The notes below the pieces were generated by a model. It had not been told where the DNA came from, did no database searches, and saw only the letters and a program-made list of their open reading frames with translations. A stretch of 18,881 bases of DNA from DATDMG01 sp036518955 (GTDB taxonomy: Bacteria > Actinomycetota > Actinomycetes > Actinomycetales > Kineosporiaceae): NCBI GenBank assembly GCA_036518955.1, contig DATDMG010000270.1:1-18881 (forward strand), in the 5' to 3' direction. This document shows, in pieces, positions 7,350 to 14,189 of this stretch (position 1 is the stretch's first letter; each line of letters opens with the position of its first letter). The position numbers were made by a program, and so were the translations under genes.

Positions 7350-8636
7350 TCAGGCCGGGACGACGACGAAGGCGTTCGTGACCGGCCGCATGGGCGCCGC
7401 GGGCGGCGCGTCGGAGCGGGTCGCGTCGCCGCGGATGGCGAGCGTGGTGGAGTGGCCGCCGTCGAGCAGGACGGCGTCACTGGCACCGAGGCGGCGGGCG
7501 ATGTCGGCGGTCGCGTAGTAGGTCACGCCCAGCACGCCGGCGCCCGACGTACCCGGTGCGAGGCAGTTCACGGTGATCAACCACAGCTTGGCGCGCCGGG
7601 CGTTCCAGGCCAGGACCGAGCGGGGGCGCGCTCCGGTGCCGAACGTCCCGACGCAGGTCACGAGGGGCGCGGAGCCCGCCAGGATGGGCGTGCTGCTGCC
7701 CAGCGCCTCAGCGAGGGCCGTGCCGTCGTCCGTACGCACGCTGGTGGTGATCCGGACGCGGGCCCCGGTGGTGATCCAGGCGAGCGCGGCGCGTTCCGCG
7801 GCCGGCGCCATCAGCAGCACGTCGTCACCGGTCGGAGCGCCGAGATCGCGCACCGAACTGCTCACGGCGACGCCGCGGTGCACCCGGACGTACCAGGTGG
7901 CGCGGCGCGGCTGGGCGGCCCCGAAGGCGGTCTCGACCGCGATCCCGCGATCCGCCGGGTGACCGGTGTTCACCGACGTGACCTGCAGCTGCCGGGTGCT
8001 CCCCCCGACCGTGGCCAGCACCGCGCCGTCCACGTGCAGGGATCCGGCATGCACGCCGCCGTTCTGGTCGACACCGACGCCGTTGGTGCGGCCCGCCGGC
8101 GCGAACAGGACGGCACCGTGCCGCACCTCGACACCGCGCGGGACCGCGCCCGCCGGGCCGGGGTCGAAGTAGTCACCGTTCAGGCCCAGGACGGCGCGGG
8201 CGCGCCGGGTCAGCTCCGGGGTGTCGAGGACCAGACCGAACCGGGCCGGGACGGCGACCGACAGGTGGGCCCGCGCCGTCGCGACCTCGACCGCCACGAC
8301 GCGCAGCGGCTCCCGGTCGTGACCGGCGCCATGCCAGCTCCGGACCATGACGCCGGGTGCCGGCGTGCTCGTACGGTCGGGGGCCCCGACGACCCACGGC
8401 GGCGCCGGGACGCAGTCCGGCGACGTGGCGGACGGCGACGGGAGCGGCGCCCCGGCCGGATCCGCCGGCGCGAAGGCGGGCTGCGACGCCGCTGCCTGCG
8501 GCAGGGGCAACGCCGCGGGAAGCGTGACCGGCTCGGCGGGGTGCGAGGCGCGCAGCATCACGACGAACACCGCCAGGAGGCTCCCGGCCAGTGCGACCGC
8601 GAGGTAGCGGTCCGCGCGTACTCCAAGCCGCGTCAT
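7350..8636 (-). CDS. Phosphodiester glycosidase family protein (NAGPA-like), membrane-anchored
   Basis: A 428-residue protein. Residues 11-28 form a hydrophobic helix (YLAVALAGSLLAVFVVML) after a basic start, acting as signal anchor. A Pro/Ala-rich linker spans about 31-95. The rest matches the phosphodiester glycosidase domain (NAGPA/DUF2233). LNGDYFD (152-158) corresponds to the NGxFF motif, and DGGHSTTL (392-399) to the conserved DGGGST motif, followed by RPVTNAFVV. Family members remove N-acetylglucosamine or related sugars linked through a phosphodiester, so an extracytoplasmic role on cell-wall or secreted glycans is likely; the substrate is unknown. ATG at 8636 is preceded by GGGGGAG five bases away. 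The frame remains open further upstream, but that part is a different broken gene. It is the only clearly intact gene between the HEAT and hox operons. Confidence 0.85.
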   Translation of the reverse strand: MTRLGVRADRYLAVALAGSLLAVFVVMLRASHPAEPVTLPAALPLPQAAASQPAFAPADPAGAPLPSPSATSPDCVPAPPWVVGAPDRTSTPAPGVMVRSWHGAGHDREPLRVVAVEVATARAHLSVAVPARFGLVLDTPELTRRARAVLGLNGDYFDPGPAGAVPRGVEVRHGAVLFAPAGRTNGVGVDQNGGVHAGSLHVDGAVLATVGGSTRQLQVTSVNTGHPADRGIAVETAFGAAQPRRATWYVRVHRGVAVSSSVRDLGAPTGDDVLLMAPAAERAALAWITTGARVRITTSVRTDDGTALAEALGSSTPILAGSAPLVTCVGTFGTGARPRSVLAWNARRAKLWLITVNCLAPGTSGAGVLGVTYYATADIARRLGASDAVLLDGGHSTTLAIRGDATRSDAPPAAPMRPVTNAFVVVPA

Positions 8637-8661
8637 CGTGCTCCCCCGAGCCGTGGTGTCC

Positions 8662-8699
8662 CCGCCCGCCGGGTGATCCCGACTCCCGGCGACGGGCGG
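8662..8699 (-). terminator. Imperfect GC-rich hairpin after the CBM2 remnant
   Basis: CCGCCCG...CCGGG pairs with CCCGG...CGGGCGG (12 pairs with a 3-base bulge, 11-base loop). It lies between the stop of the minus-strand CBM2 remnant (8783) and the start of the glycosidase (8636). It probably ended transcription of the former gene, or shapes the leader of the latter. Confidence 0.35.
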
Positions 8700-8782
8700 C
8701 CAGGATGCTACCCCTGTCAAGGGCTTCCCGGCTGGCAAATCACTGATAACCACACACACCGCCACCGGCGGCCCCTCCGGCA

Positions 8783-8970
8783 TCAGGAGGCGGTGCAGGT
8801 CGGCGTCGGCACCGCGGCGCTGCCCGCGCCGAGCAGGCCGAACGTCGTGGTGGCGCGCGGTGCCAGGGCGCCGTTCCACGACAGGTTCGTCGCGGTCACC
8901 GTGCCGCCGGACGTCGTCACCGCCGCGTTCCACACCTGGCCGATGCTCTGGCCGGCGGGCGCGCATGGCG
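8783..8970 (-). pseudogene. C-terminal remnant of a CBM2 cellulose-binding module
   Basis: Reading leftwards, the minus strand gives PAGQSIGQVWNAAVTTSGGT, then VTATNLSWNGALAPRATTTF, and ends with CTAS and TGA at 8783. This is the C-terminal half of a family 2 carbohydrate-binding module (LPAGQSIxxxWNxxxxxxGxxVTxxNxxWNGxLAPG, FGxxG, final Cys), found at the end of secreted actinomycete cellulases and chitinases. The expected FGFQG segment is FGLLG and the remaining tail is shortened. Nothing of the catalytic domain or the first half of the module precedes it; around 8970 the sequence changes to unrelated DNA. It is a non-functional remnant. Natural coding bias and stop support a once-real gene. 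Confidence 0.62.
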
Positions 8971-9202
8971 TAGGGCACCGAGGGTGAAGTGCGGCAACTC
9001 CGCGCGCACCCCCTCCAGGTCACTAGCTGGACAGCGCGGATGCCAAGGGTGGGGCGAAGCTGCGCTCGCTCATCGGCACGAGCGAGGAGCACTCGACCCG
9101 TCCACCGCAAGGAGCAGTCACTGAGAGCGACGCACTCGCCGCGCTTCAGCTGCAATCACGGCGGCATCTGCGGGTGTTTCGTCCCACAGGCCGTGGGGCA
9201 CT
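8971..9202. other. Unassigned DNA with coding-like scraps
   Basis: Short stretches on both strands show G/C-ending codons, for example DLEGVRAELPHFTLGALR on the minus strand near 8957-9010. None can be assigned to a family or has start and stop signals. Probably further degraded gene material. Confidence 0.3.
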
Positions 9203-9616
9203 TCAGAGTTCTTCATCGAGGCGGGGTGCGGCGGTGCGGGACAGGGCGTCGACCCAGCGGAGCGCGTCCGGGATGCGGTAGGTCCCGGCCATCCCCCGGA
9301 TGATGGCTGCGGCCTGGTCGGGGTCCACACCGATGGCCGTGACGTACAGCGGCCGGGTCGCCGTCCCGCGGCGGACCTGGACCGCGTGTGTCGCGGACCG
9401 GAACGGGGTCTTGGCGACCCCGATCACCGGAACCGCGATCACGCGGTACAGGTGAGCGCCCAGGCCGGCACGACCGCCGGGGTCCAGGTGGACATACCCG
9501 TCGACCACGACCAACCCGAGAGCGCCCTGACCGGCAAGCACCGCGAGGATGGCCGGCACCTCACGCTCGGCGAAGTACCCGGTCCGATACTCGGCCACAC
9601 CGTCCAGGGCCACGAC
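9203..9616 (-). pseudogene. N-truncated endonuclease V-like gene
   Basis: The minus strand reads VALDGVAEYRTGYFAEREVP, then LGLVVVDGYVHLDPGGRAGL, PVIGVAKTPF and a C-terminus with GMAGTYRIPDALRWVDAL. This is the endonuclease V family (Nfi, cleaves DNA beside deaminated purines), in a compact form with GLGAHL and a THAVxVxRG block. The Glu in EREVP and Asp in VVVDGY correspond to two of the metal-binding residues. The N-terminal strand carrying the first catalytic Asp (LDV-type motif) is missing: upstream codons in this frame are out-of-frame sequence running into a histidine phosphatase remnant. A short coding-like piece (LDLDHALAVDHPQTIVYAV) lies in another frame at about 9615-9690 and is not endonuclease V-like. 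Without the first Asp, activity is unlikely. Confidence 0.66.
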
Positions 9617-9697
9617 GCGGCGTGGGATGGACGGCGTAGACGATCGTCTGCGGATGGTCGACCGCCAGTGCGTGGTCGAGGTCCAGGCCGAGCAGGG

Positions 9698-9996
9698 GAT
9701 CTCCCGGTCCGTCAGACCGGCGAAGGCCCCGTGGTCCACCTCGGCGAGCGCCTCGACCACCGCCACCGGCACACGGAGGTGGTCGCCGACGATAGCCGCG
9801 GTCCGCAGACATCGGGCCAGAGGACTGGAGAAGATCCCGTCCACGCCCCTGCCGGCCAGCGCGGCCGCGGACCGGCGCGCCTGATCCACACCGACGCGCG
9901 TCAGCGGCGAGTCCAACTGCCCTGCCGCCGCCCCTGCACGTTCCACTCAGTCTGACCGTGCCGCGCCAGCAGTACTCCATCCCAAGGCCACCCCAC
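9698..9996 (-). pseudogene. Frameshifted, truncated histidine phosphatase (phosphoglycerate mutase-like)
   Basis: A possible GTG at 9996 begins a frame reading GVLLARHGQTEWNVQGRRQG. This is the catalytic RHG signature (RHG codons about 9955-9963) of the histidine phosphatase superfamily. One missing base near 9927 then moves the reading to another frame, which continues correctly as QLDSPLTRVGVDQARRSAAA, FSSPLARCLRTAA and VVEALAEVDHGAFAGLTDRE. The similarity stops at about 9698, where the family should continue with roughly 90 more residues including the second catalytic His. The gene is therefore both frameshifted and truncated. The next sequence belongs to an endonuclease V remnant, so two genes are joined. 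Confidence 0.72.
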
Positions 9997-10445
9997 GCGA
10001 TGACCATGACTGAGCCCGATGCTCCCGTCCCCGCTTTCCGCGACAGAGCGCCATCGGCGAACCTCTCGACGACCGCACGCGACGCGGCAGAAGCGCGCGT
10101 TGCTTCAGGCATGCGTTCAGGCCGGACGGCGCGGTGACGCATGACGCTGCCCACGTCTCCGCCCGCGAATGCTATGTCCTTGACGCTTCCACAAGGATCG
10201 TTGCGACTTGTTGGCACGAGGGCGTTCCTAGGTCGGCTGCGGCATCCGCCATGCCCCCTTCGCCGGCTTCGTGATCGTCAATGCATCGGCATGGGGGCGG
10301 CCGCGATCCCCAGCGAGCAGGTCGCGAACTCGGGGATCACAGCTTATGTCGACGGCGATTGATGCAGCATGTCCTCCTGCTTTCCGCTCATGGGCCGGAT
10401 GGAATAGCTCAGCACACGCCAACAATTGCCTTCAGCAAGTTGGCA
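9997..10445. other. No supported gene
   Basis: About 450 bases between the histidine phosphatase remnant and an unidentified fragment upstream of hoxE. Several frames are open, but I found no family motif, convincing ribosome-binding site or RNA. Confidence 0.45.
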
Positions 10446-10663
10446 CTCATCGGCACGACCGCCCACCGCGCGGTCGCCTCCGCCACCGGCTACCACCCCG
10501 TGGGCGAGCCGATCTGGGAGCAGAGCGCCGGACGGCACGACGGCTCGGGCCCTCTGCCCGGGTCGCCACGGTGCTCGTCGACTCCGGGTTGACGTACCTC
10601 AGCACGGACGTCTATCGCCGCGACACCACCGTGCACGACGCCTTGATCTCACCGGAACCGTGA
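10446..10663 (+). pseudogene. Unidentified gene remnant upstream of hoxE
   Basis: Two adjacent plus-strand pieces show strong coding bias in different frames. LIGTTAHRAVASATGYHPVG then EPIWEQSAGRHDGSG lies at about 10446-10545. After a shift near 10550 comes RVATVLVDSGLTYLSTDVYR, RDTTVHDALISPEP and a TGA at 10663. Together they look like the C-terminal part of one protein broken by a frameshift. I do not recognise the family. An ATG at 10362 is in frame with the first piece, but codon use between it and 10446 is unlike the rest. It ends 46 bases before hoxE. Confidence 0.35.
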
Positions 10664-10671
10664 CCTAGGCC
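10643..10671 (+). promoter_or_regulatory. Possible hox operon promoter
   Basis: TTGATC (10643-10648) and TAGGCC (10666-10671) are separated by 17 bases and lie about 37 bases before the hoxE start. They resemble an actinomycete housekeeping promoter with a poor -10 element. No repeat or palindrome for a regulator is evident nearby. The assignment is by eye only. Confidence 0.28.
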
Positions 10672-10708
10672 CCGGGAATCGCGGCCCGGACACGGGACGA
10701 TCGAGCCG

Positions 10709-11230
10709 ATGAACGCCTCCCAGGGATCGATCGCGACCAGGCCGGGCGAGCCGGGCGACGAGCGACTCGCTCTCGTGAACCGCTACCTCCGGCGGGTCGG
10801 CTATGAGCAGGATCAGCTGATCCAGACCTTGCACGTGGCGCAGGAGGTCTTCGGATACCTCTCCGAAGACGTGCTCCGGCACGTGGCCGAGGCCCTGCGC
10901 CTGCCGGAGAGCAGGGTGTTCGGGGTCGCGACCTTCTATCACCTGTTCAACCTCGACCCTCCCGGCGACCATTCGTGCACCGTGTGCACCGGGACCGCCT
11001 GCTTCGTCAAGGGTGCCGAGGCCATCGTCACGGCCCTGTCCGAGGAGTTCGGGATCGTCCCGGGGCAGACCACGCCCGGCCGGTCCCTCACTCTCGGCAC
11101 CACCCGATGCCTGGGTTCCTGCGGGCTGGCTCCGATGGTCGTCCTGGACGGCGAGGTGCACTCCCACCAGGACGCCGCCTCGGCGCTCGCCGCCGTCCGC
11201 GCCGCCCTGGCAGCCGTGGAGCAGGTGTGA
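10709..11230 (+). CDS. hoxE: Bidirectional [NiFe] hydrogenase diaphorase subunit HoxE
   Basis: A 173-residue NuoE-like protein that carries one [2Fe-2S] cluster and shuttles electrons in the diaphorase part of the cytoplasmic HoxEFUYH complex. The N-terminal helical part contains LIQTLHVAQEVFGYLSEDVL and the family block VFGVATFYHLF (70-80). The thioredoxin-like domain follows with CTGTAC (Cys93, Cys98) and CLGSCGLAP (Cys134, Cys138), the four cluster ligands. Length is normal. ATG at 10709 is used; the ribosome-binding site (GGGAC) is weak. It is the first gene of the operon, and its TGA is one base before the hoxF ATG. NuoE of complex I is the alternative, excluded by the hoxY/hoxH genes downstream. 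Confidence 0.93.
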   Translation: MNASQGSIATRPGEPGDERLALVNRYLRRVGYEQDQLIQTLHVAQEVFGYLSEDVLRHVAEALRLPESRVFGVATFYHLFNLDPPGDHSCTVCTGTACFVKGAEAIVTALSEEFGIVPGQTTPGRSLTLGTTRCLGSCGLAPMVVLDGEVHSHQDAASALAAVRAALAAVEQV

Positions 11231-11231
11231 C

Positions 11232-12857
11232 ATGGCCGATCCGATAGACCTGCACGAGGTCGCCCACGCCGAACGCGAGGGGCGCAGCGTCTTCCCCTGG
11301 CGCGTGAAGGTCTGCTCGTCCACGGCGTGCCTGTCCGCGGGTGCGGCCAGGACGCGCGAGGCCATCACGGCAGCGGTGGACGACGCGGGGCTGGGCCACG
11401 ATTGCCAGATCGTCCCGACCGGTTGCCTCGGCCTGTGCAGCAGAGGACCCCTGGTCCGGGTGGAGCCCCGCGGCGCGGAGCGCACCCTGTACGGCACCGT
11501 GGGCACGGCCGAGGGCGCCCGCATCGTCACCAAGCACCTGGTCGGCGACGAGCCGGCGACCGACCTGGTGCTGGATGAGCAGATGCCGTTCTTCGCCCGG
11601 CAGCGCCGGGTGGTGCTGGCCAACGCCGGCCGGATCGATCCGGACCGGATCGAGGACTACATCGCGGAGGGCGGGTACCGCGCCCTGGAGAAGGCCGTCA
11701 CCACGATGACGCCCGCCGGCGTCCTGGCCGAGGTCAAGGCTTCCGGGCTGCGTGGCCGCGGCGGGGCCGGGTACCCGGTGGGCAGCAAGTGGGCGTTGCT
11801 GGCGGCGTCACAGGCGCCGGAGAAGTACGTCATCGCCAACGGCGACGAGGGCGATCCCGGGGCGTTCATGGACCGGACCGTGATGGAGGACGACCCCCAC
11901 CGGGTGATCGAGGGCATGGCGGTCGCCGCCTTCGCGACCGGCGCCCAGCGCGGCTACATCTACGTGCGGGCCGAGTACCCGCGGGCGGTGCAGCGCCTGG
12001 AACAGGCCCTGCGGGCGGCCCGACGTCACCGGTTGATCGGCAAGAACGTGCTGGCGACCGATTTCAGCCTGTCGATCGAGGTGCGGATCGGGGCGGGCGC
12101 GTTCGTGTGCGGCGAGGAGACGGCGTTGATCGCGTCCATCGAGGGCCGGCGGGGCATGCCACGGTTGCGCCCGCCGTACCCGACCGAGAGCGGCCTGTTC
12201 GGCCGCCCCTCGATGATCAACAACGTCGAGACGCTCGCCAACATCCCGGCGATCCTGATGAAGGGCGCGGAATGGTTCCGCGGCATGGGCACCGCGTCCA
12301 GCCCCGGCACCAAGGTCTTCGCGGTCGCCGGCGACGTGGTCAACACCGGCCTGATCGAGGTGCCGATGGGGATCAGCCTCCGCGAGATCATCGAAGAGAT
12401 GGCCGGGGGCGTCCCCGGCGGAAAGGCGTTCAAGGCGGCGCAGACCGGTGGCCCCTCGGGGGGCTGCATCCCGGCCCGGAACATCGACACCCCGGTGGAC
12501 TACGAGAGCCTGCAGGAACTCGGGTCAATCATGGGGTCCGGCGGCCTGATCGTGATGGACGAGTCGTCGAGCATGCCCGAGGTCGCCCGGTACTTCATGC
12601 AGTTCTGCATGGACGAGTCCTGCGGCAAGTGCGTGCCGTGTCGAGCCGGCACGGTGCAACTGCACGGCCTGCTCGATCGGATCTGCCGCGGCGAGGGCCG
12701 GCGGCACGACCTGAACCTGCTCGCCGAACTGTGCACCGTGGTTCGTGAGACCAGCCTGTGCGGGCTCGGTCGCAGCGCCCCGAACCCGGTCGCCAGCACC
12801 TTGCAGTACTTCCGGCCCGAGTACGAAGCACTCCTGGAGGAGGCTCCGCGTGCGTAA
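11232..12857 (+). CDS. hoxF: NAD(P)-reducing hydrogenase diaphorase subunit HoxF
   Basis: A 541-residue flavoprotein that oxidises or reduces NAD(P)(H) and passes electrons to HoxU. The N-terminal thioredoxin-like domain has Cys28, Cys33, Cys65 and Cys69 (CSSTAC, CLGLC) for a [2Fe-2S] cluster. The NuoF core begins near 150. GLRGRGGAGYPVGSKW (172-187) is the nucleotide-binding glycine-rich loop, NGDEGDPGAFMDR (203-215) and GAGAFVCGEETAL (287-299) build the FMN site. ESCGKCVPCR (Cys464, 467, 470) with Cys510 bind a [4Fe-4S] cluster. Length and domain order match HoxF, which keeps the extra N-terminal domain that NuoF lacks. It starts one base after the hoxE stop and its last 8 bases overlap hoxU, so translation is coupled. 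NAD versus NADP preference cannot be told by eye. Confidence 0.95.
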   Translation: MADPIDLHEVAHAEREGRSVFPWRVKVCSSTACLSAGAARTREAITAAVDDAGLGHDCQIVPTGCLGLCSRGPLVRVEPRGAERTLYGTVGTAEGARIVTKHLVGDEPATDLVLDEQMPFFARQRRVVLANAGRIDPDRIEDYIAEGGYRALEKAVTTMTPAGVLAEVKASGLRGRGGAGYPVGSKWALLAASQAPEKYVIANGDEGDPGAFMDRTVMEDDPHRVIEGMAVAAFATGAQRGYIYVRAEYPRAVQRLEQALRAARRHRLIGKNVLATDFSLSIEVRIGAGAFVCGEETALIASIEGRRGMPRLRPPYPTESGLFGRPSMINNVETLANIPAILMKGAEWFRGMGTASSPGTKVFAVAGDVVNTGLIEVPMGISLREIIEEMAGGVPGGKAFKAAQTGGPSGGCIPARNIDTPVDYESLQELGSIMGSGGLIVMDESSSMPEVARYFMQFCMDESCGKCVPCRAGTVQLHGLLDRICRGEGRRHDLNLLAELCTVVRETSLCGLGRSAPNPVASTLQYFRPEYEALLEEAPRA

Positions 12858-13596
12858 GCGGCGGCCGACGATCGAGTTGACCGTGGACGGGCAGTCGATC
12901 AAGGCCCATGAGGGTGAGACCGTGCTCCAGGTCGCGCGCCGGAACGAGATCCGGATCCCTTCCCTGTGCTACCTGGAGGGCCTGTCCACCTGGGGCGCCT
13001 GCCGGCTGTGCGTGGTGGAGGTGTCCGGCTCCCGTGGGCTGTCGCCGGCCTGCGCCACCCTCGTGCAGGAGGACATGGTCGTCGCGACCGACACCCCGCG
13101 ACTGCGTCAGCACCGCCGGATGCTCCTCGAGCTGATGTTCGCCGAGGGGAACCACGTCTGCGCGGTGTGCGTCGCGAACGGCCACTGCGACCTGCAGGAC
13201 ACGGCGGTCGACGCGGGGATGGACCACGTCCGGCTCGACTACCAGGCGCCCGCCCGGACGGTCGACGCGAGCCATCCGCGGTTCGTGTACGACCCCAACC
13301 GCTGCATCATGTGCACCCTGTGCGTGCGCACCTGCGACGAGATCGAGGGCGCCCACATCTGGGACATCGCGTCGCGGGGCCGGGACGCCTTCCCGGTGAC
13401 CGGATTGGGGAAGCCCTGGGGCGACTCCCACTCCTGCACCCAGTGCGGCAAGTGCGTCTGGGTCTGCCCCACCGGAGCGCTGTCGCAGCGCGGCGCACCG
13501 GTGCGGGAACCGCGCGGCAACGCGTCGGTGATCTCCTGGCTGGTCTCGGCGCGCCGCGACCAGGAATGGCTCCCCGCCGAGGAGGACGAAGGATGA
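12850..13596 (+). CDS. hoxU: Hydrogenase diaphorase Fe-S subunit HoxU
   Basis: A 248-residue electron-transfer subunit similar to the N-terminal part of NuoG, linking HoxF to HoxY. It has a plant-ferredoxin-like [2Fe-2S] domain with Cys40, Cys51, Cys54 and Cys68 (SLCYLEG, GACRLC). Next comes the His/Cys motif NHVCAVCVANGHCDLQ (101-116; ligands His102, Cys104, 107, 113). Two ferredoxin motifs follow, CIMCTLCVRTC (152-162) and CTQCGKCVWVC (196-206), for two further [4Fe-4S] clusters. GTG at 12850 is chosen because GGAGGAGG lies 7 bases upstream and the protein then begins MRKRRPTIELTVDGQ, as expected. It overlaps the end of hoxF, and its TGA overlaps the hoxY ATG (ATGA). All clusters appear intact. 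Confidence 0.95.
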   Translation: MRKRRPTIELTVDGQSIKAHEGETVLQVARRNEIRIPSLCYLEGLSTWGACRLCVVEVSGSRGLSPACATLVQEDMVVATDTPRLRQHRRMLLELMFAEGNHVCAVCVANGHCDLQDTAVDAGMDHVRLDYQAPARTVDASHPRFVYDPNRCIMCTLCVRTCDEIEGAHIWDIASRGRDAFPVTGLGKPWGDSHSCTQCGKCVWVCPTGALSQRGAPVREPRGNASVISWLVSARRDQEWLPAEEDEG

Positions 13597-14174
13597 CGGG
13601 CGACTCCCGGACGGCGCCAGCGGCAGGCACGGCGCCAGCGGCAGGCAAGGTCCGGCTGGCGACCGTGTGGCTCGGGGGCTGCTCCGGCTGCCACATGTCC
13701 TTCCTCGATCAGGACGAGTTCCTGTTCGACCTCGCCCAGCGCGTCGAGGTGGTCTACAGCCCCCTGGCCGACTTCAAGGAGTACCCCGAGGACGTCGATG
13801 TCGCCCTGGTCGAGGGGGCGATCGCCAACGAGGAGAACCTGGAGTTGGCCCACGTCGTCCGGGCGCGGAGCAGGACGGTGGTCGCCTTCGGGGACTGTGC
13901 GGTGACGGGGAACGTCACCGCCATGCGCAACCCGCTCGGGGACCCGAGGACGATCCTGCAGCGGGTCTACGTCGACAAGGTCGACCGGGACCCTGGGATC
14001 CCCCGCCAGGACGTGCCGGCCTTGCTGCCGAAGGTGCTGCCCCTGCAGCAGGTGATCGACGTCGATCTCTGCCTGCCCGGGTGCCCGCCGTCCGCTGCCC
14101 GGATCACCGCCGCCGTGCTGGCGCTGATCGACGGGACCCAGGCGCGAAGCACCGCTGACATGCGGTTCGGCTGA
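13593..14174 (+). CDS. hoxY: [NiFe] hydrogenase small subunit HoxY
   Basis: A 193-residue small subunit that holds the proximal [4Fe-4S] cluster next to the Ni-Fe site in HoxH. The ligand motifs are WLGGCSGCHMSFLD (Cys30, Cys33), GDCAVTGN (Cys102) and LPGCPPS (Cys164). It lacks the medial and distal cluster domains and the twin-arginine signal of uptake hydrogenase small subunits, fitting a cytoplasmic group 3d enzyme. ATG overlaps the hoxU stop. The first 18 residues include a duplicated TAPAAG segment from an 18-bp tandem repeat, outside the conserved fold. hoxH begins 15 bases downstream. Confidence 0.94.
   Translation: MTGDSRTAPAAGTAPAAGKVRLATVWLGGCSGCHMSFLDQDEFLFDLAQRVEVVYSPLADFKEYPEDVDVALVEGAIANEENLELAHVVRARSRTVVAFGDCAVTGNVTAMRNPLGDPRTILQRVYVDKVDRDPGIPRQDVPALLPKVLPLQQVIDVDLCLPGCPPSAARITAAVLALIDGTQARSTADMRFG
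13611..13646 (+). repeat. 18-bp perfect tandem duplication inside hoxY
   Basis: ACGGCGCCAGCGGCAGGC occurs twice in a row (13611-13628, 13629-13646). It is in frame and encodes TAPAAG twice near the HoxY N-terminus, ahead of the conserved domain, so the protein tolerates it. Confidence 0.95.
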
Positions 14175-14189
14175 GGAGCAGACACCAGG

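Noticed and set aside
8715..8720. TTGACA on the minus strand upstream of the glycosidase
   Set aside because: A perfect -35 hexamer, but no acceptable -10 element lies 16-18 bases downstream.
6543..8987. An 814-codon plus-strand open frame
   Set aside because: It is antisense to the phosphodiester glycosidase and several relics, is extremely Arg/Gly-rich, and shows no motif.
10141..10366. Plus-strand frame of 73 codons starting MTLPTSPP
   Set aside because: No ribosome-binding site, family motif or consistent codon bias; probably a chance frame.
10709..13596. Complex I genes nuoE, nuoF and nuoG-like
   Set aside because: Although related, they are directly followed by hydrogenase subunits and the third gene is only 248 residues long, matching HoxU rather than NuoG.
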